From assembly GCA_016193385.1 (NCBI GenBank), contig JACPSF010000381.1:10655-17960 (forward strand): DNA of 7,306 nt, read 5' to 3'. Positions 5,248 to 7,306 of this stretch are shown piece after piece; the stretch's first letter is position 1, and every line of letters begins with the position of its first letter. The position numbers and the translations under genes were made by a program. The stretch is from Deltaproteobacteria bacterium (lineage in GTDB: Bacteria; Desulfobacterota_B; Binatia; UBA9968). Below the pieces are notes generated by a model that saw nothing but the letters and a program-made list of their open reading frames with translations, ran no database searches and was not told where the DNA came from.

Positions 5248-7306
5248 ATGGCCGAAAGAAGAGACGAGCGATCCTCCCTTCAGGGCAAAGTTAGCCGGAT
5301 CACTTACCAGGACCCACAGGGCCGCTTCACGGTGGCGCGCATTGAGATCCGCGGATCTCCTGGAGTTACCGTGGTGGGCGATCTTTTTCCCTTGAGCGAG
5401 GGGGAGGAGATCAAGGTCAGTGGCCTGTGGCGAGTCCATCCCCGTTACGGGCTCCAATTTCAGGCTGAGCATTGGGAGAAGGTGGAGCCCGCCACGCTTG
5501 AGGGGATCGAGAGATACCTCGGTTCGGGATTGATCAGGGGGATCGGGCCCATCTACGCCCGTCGCCTCGTCGCCGCCTTTGGTCTGAGCACGCTGAAAGT
5601 GCTTTCCGAAAAACCCGAGCGCGTGCTTGAGGTGCCAGGGATAGGAGCGATTCGCGCCCGGAGAATTCTCGATGCCTGGGAGCAGCACAAGGACATGTGC
5701 GACTCGATGGTCTTCCTCCAGGGCCACGGCGTGACCAGCTCCCTGGCCCTCAAAATCTATCGCGCCTTCGGATCCCAGACCGTGGTCAAGGTCAAGGAGA
5801 ATCCGTACTGCCTAGCGCGCGAAATCCACGGCGTCGGGTTTCTCCTTGCAGATCGGATCGCCGGTAGCATCGGGGTCAGCGGCAATTCCTCCCTTCGAGT
5901 CCAGGCCGGCTTGCTCCATGTTCTAGGCCAATTCTCCGATGAGGGCCATTGCTTCGTCCCTGCCGACCTGCTGAAAAAGCACGCCCGCTCTCTTTTGGGA
6001 GTCGATGATGAGGCCGCGCAGACAGCCCTCGATAGGCTGGCGACCGAGAGAGAGGTTGCCTTGGACGACGTTGGCGAAAGCGTGCCCCGAGTCTATCCTC
6101 GAGAACTCCATGCGGCCGAGACCCGTGTGGCCTCGGCCCTGCATACGCTCCTCTCATCAACCTCTACCCTGTCACTGCCCACTGGGGCCGGAGCGCTCGA
6201 AGCGGCCCAGGGACAATCGGATCTATGGCTCGAGGCCGAGCAGCGCGAGGCCCTGCGCCAAGCCGTGGAGCAGAAAGTGTTGGTGATCACGGGAGGGCCC
6301 GGAACCGGGAAGACCACGCTCCTTACGGCAATCTTAGCTCTCCTGCGGCGAGCAAAAGTCTCTTTTACCTTGGCGGCACCCACCGGTCGGGCGGCCAAGC
6401 GGATGGAAGAAACCACCGGCGAGGAAAGCAGAACGCTCCATCGCCTTTTAGAATACAACCCCCGGGAGCGAAGATTCCAACGCGGCGAGCATTATCGCCT
6501 CACTGCCCGGGTCGTGATCGTCGATGAAGTCTCGATGGTCGACCTTCCGCTCATGGACCACTTGCTCAGGGCCGTCGAACCCCACAGCCATCTCGTCTTG
6601 ATCGGCGATGTCGACCAGCTCCCTTCGGTCGGACCGGGAAGCGTGCTGCGAGACCTGATCGGATCGGGCGCGCTGCCCGTTGTGGTCATGCGGCGGATCT
6701 TTCGCCAGGGAGCGGAAAGCTCGATCGTTGCCAACGCCCACAGGATCATTCAAGGGCAACCGTTGACGTTGGAGCTCGAGGGAGGAAAACGTGACTTTAT
6801 GTTTATTCCACGGGAAAACGAAGCGGAGGTACTTGAGACCATCAAAGCTTTGCTCGGGGGAGCAAGAGATAAAGGGACGACGGGGTTTGCCCCCAAATCC
6901 TTGAACCCCTTAACCCTAAAACCAGATGAGGTCCAGGTTTTAAGTCCAATGCACCGCGGGCTTCTGGGCACCAGCCATCTCAATCGAGAGCTACAGAATC
7001 TCCTGAACCCCGACGGCACATCCCTCGAGCGAGAAGCATTGCCGTTTCGACTCGGCGACAAGGTCATCCAGCTACGAAACAATTATGACAAAGGCGTTTT
7101 CAACGGCGATCTGGGAAAGATCGCTGGCATCGATCAGGCCAGGGAAGAGGTTGTGATCGAGTTCTACCACCGAGCGGTCTCCTATGCCTTCGATGATCTC
7201 GATGAGATCGCCCTCGCCTACGCGATTTCCATCCACAAGAGCCAAGGGAGCGAGTATCCGGCCGTCATCATCCCCCTGCATACCTCTCACTACCCCATGC
7301 TCCATC
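5248..7306 (+). CDS. recD2: RecD2-type SF1B DNA helicase (runs off the window end)
   Basis: An uninterrupted frame of 686 residues, open at the window end; the family is usually about 720-830 residues, so only the C-terminal tip is missing. RecD2 unwinds DNA 5'-3' and acts in repair and fork maintenance without RecBC. Residues 10-80 form an OB-like N-terminal domain. Helix-hairpin-helix segments include GSGLIRGIGP (92-101) and VPGIGAIRARR (129-139). Helicase motifs follow in order: Q332; Walker A GGPGTGKT (349-356); Ia AAPTGRAAKRM (376-386); Walker B VIVDEVSMVD (423-432); III GDVDQLPSVGPG (453-464); RRIFRQ (482-487); SPMHRG (566-571); and VI AYAISIHKSQGSEYP (657-671). All are intact. The ATG at 5248 has GGGAG 6 nt upstream. 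An in-frame GTG at 5206 with GAGAGGA upstream would add 14 mostly basic residues and is a real alternative. Probable co-transcription with hisC. TraA-type relaxase helicase is unlikely: there is no relaxase domain. Confidence 0.9.
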   Translation, partial: MAERRDERSSLQGKVSRITYQDPQGRFTVARIEIRGSPGVTVVGDLFPLSEGEEIKVSGLWRVHPRYGLQFQAEHWEKVEPATLEGIERYLGSGLIRGIGPIYARRLVAAFGLSTLKVLSEKPERVLEVPGIGAIRARRILDAWEQHKDMCDSMVFLQGHGVTSSLALKIYRAFGSQTVVKVKENPYCLAREIHGVGFLLADRIAGSIGVSGNSSLRVQAGLLHVLGQFSDEGHCFVPADLLKKHARSLLGVDDEAAQTALDRLATEREVALDDVGESVPRVYPRELHAAETRVASALHTLLSSTSTLSLPTGAGALEAAQGQSDLWLEAEQREALRQAVEQKVLVITGGPGTGKTTLLTAILALLRRAKVSFTLAAPTGRAAKRMEETTGEESRTLHRLLEYNPRERRFQRGEHYRLTARVVIVDEVSMVDLPLMDHLLRAVEPHSHLVLIGDVDQLPSVGPGSVLRDLIGSGALPVVVMRRIFRQGAESSIVANAHRIIQGQPLTLELEGGKRDFMFIPRENEAEVLETIKALLGGARDKGTTGFAPKSLNPLTLKPDEVQVLSPMHRGLLGTSHLNRELQNLLNPDGTSLEREALPFRLGDKVIQLRNNYDKGVFNGDLGKIAGIDQAREEVVIEFYHRAVSYAFDDLDEIALAYAISIHKSQGSEYPAVIIPLHTSHYPMLH

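Noticed and set aside
5101..5727. Open 208-codon frame on the minus strand across the end of hisC and start of the helicase gene
   Set aside because: It lies antisense to two well-supported genes, has no recognisable domain, and its composition looks like the reverse of coding codons.

Overview
The window is compact bacterial DNA of moderately high GC with six protein-coding genes and only short gaps. ClpB, HisC and a RecD2-type helicase are widespread bacterial housekeeping proteins. Receiver domains joined to KaiC/RAD55 ATPases and PAS/histidine-kinase domains suggest a signalling-rich, Gram-negative-like environmental lineage (Deltaproteobacteria, NC10 or Nitrospirota grade). That placement is a guess; the sequence does not fix the phylum. 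No rRNA, tRNA, CRISPR array or insertion sequence was seen.

Minus strand, from about 4.02 kb down to base 1, in transcription order: a single-domain KaiC/RAD55-family ATPase (3300-4019); a fusion of an intact receiver domain, a Pro/Ala/Gln-rich linker and a second KaiC-like ATPase (1952-3289); a receiver-like, coiled-coil, PAS and histidine-kinase-like protein whose H-box histidine is an aspartate (227-1933); and the first 48 codons of clpB (1-144). The first three genes are 10 and 18 bp apart and look like one translationally coupled operon. clpB has its own sigma70-type promoter in the 82-bp gap.

Plus strand: hisC (4110-5186) starts from a well-matched promoter placed so close to the ATG that the mRNA may be leaderless. 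A recD2-like helicase gene (5248 to beyond the window end) follows 61 bp later, probably in the same transcript. The two transcription units diverge from a 90-bp region at 4020-4109.

The most interesting part is the three-gene KaiC/receiver/pseudokinase cassette. The stand-alone KaiC-like protein keeps its ATPase motifs, including a K-x-R finger. The receiver-fused one keeps Walker A and the Walker B Asp, but has Asp in place of the usual acidic Glu pair and has lost the finger Arg. The kinase-like protein lacks the phospho-accepting His. This reads as a signalling switch in which a phosphorylatable receiver controls a RecA-fold ATPase, with a non-catalytic or atypical kinase as sensor or scaffold. 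That model is inference.
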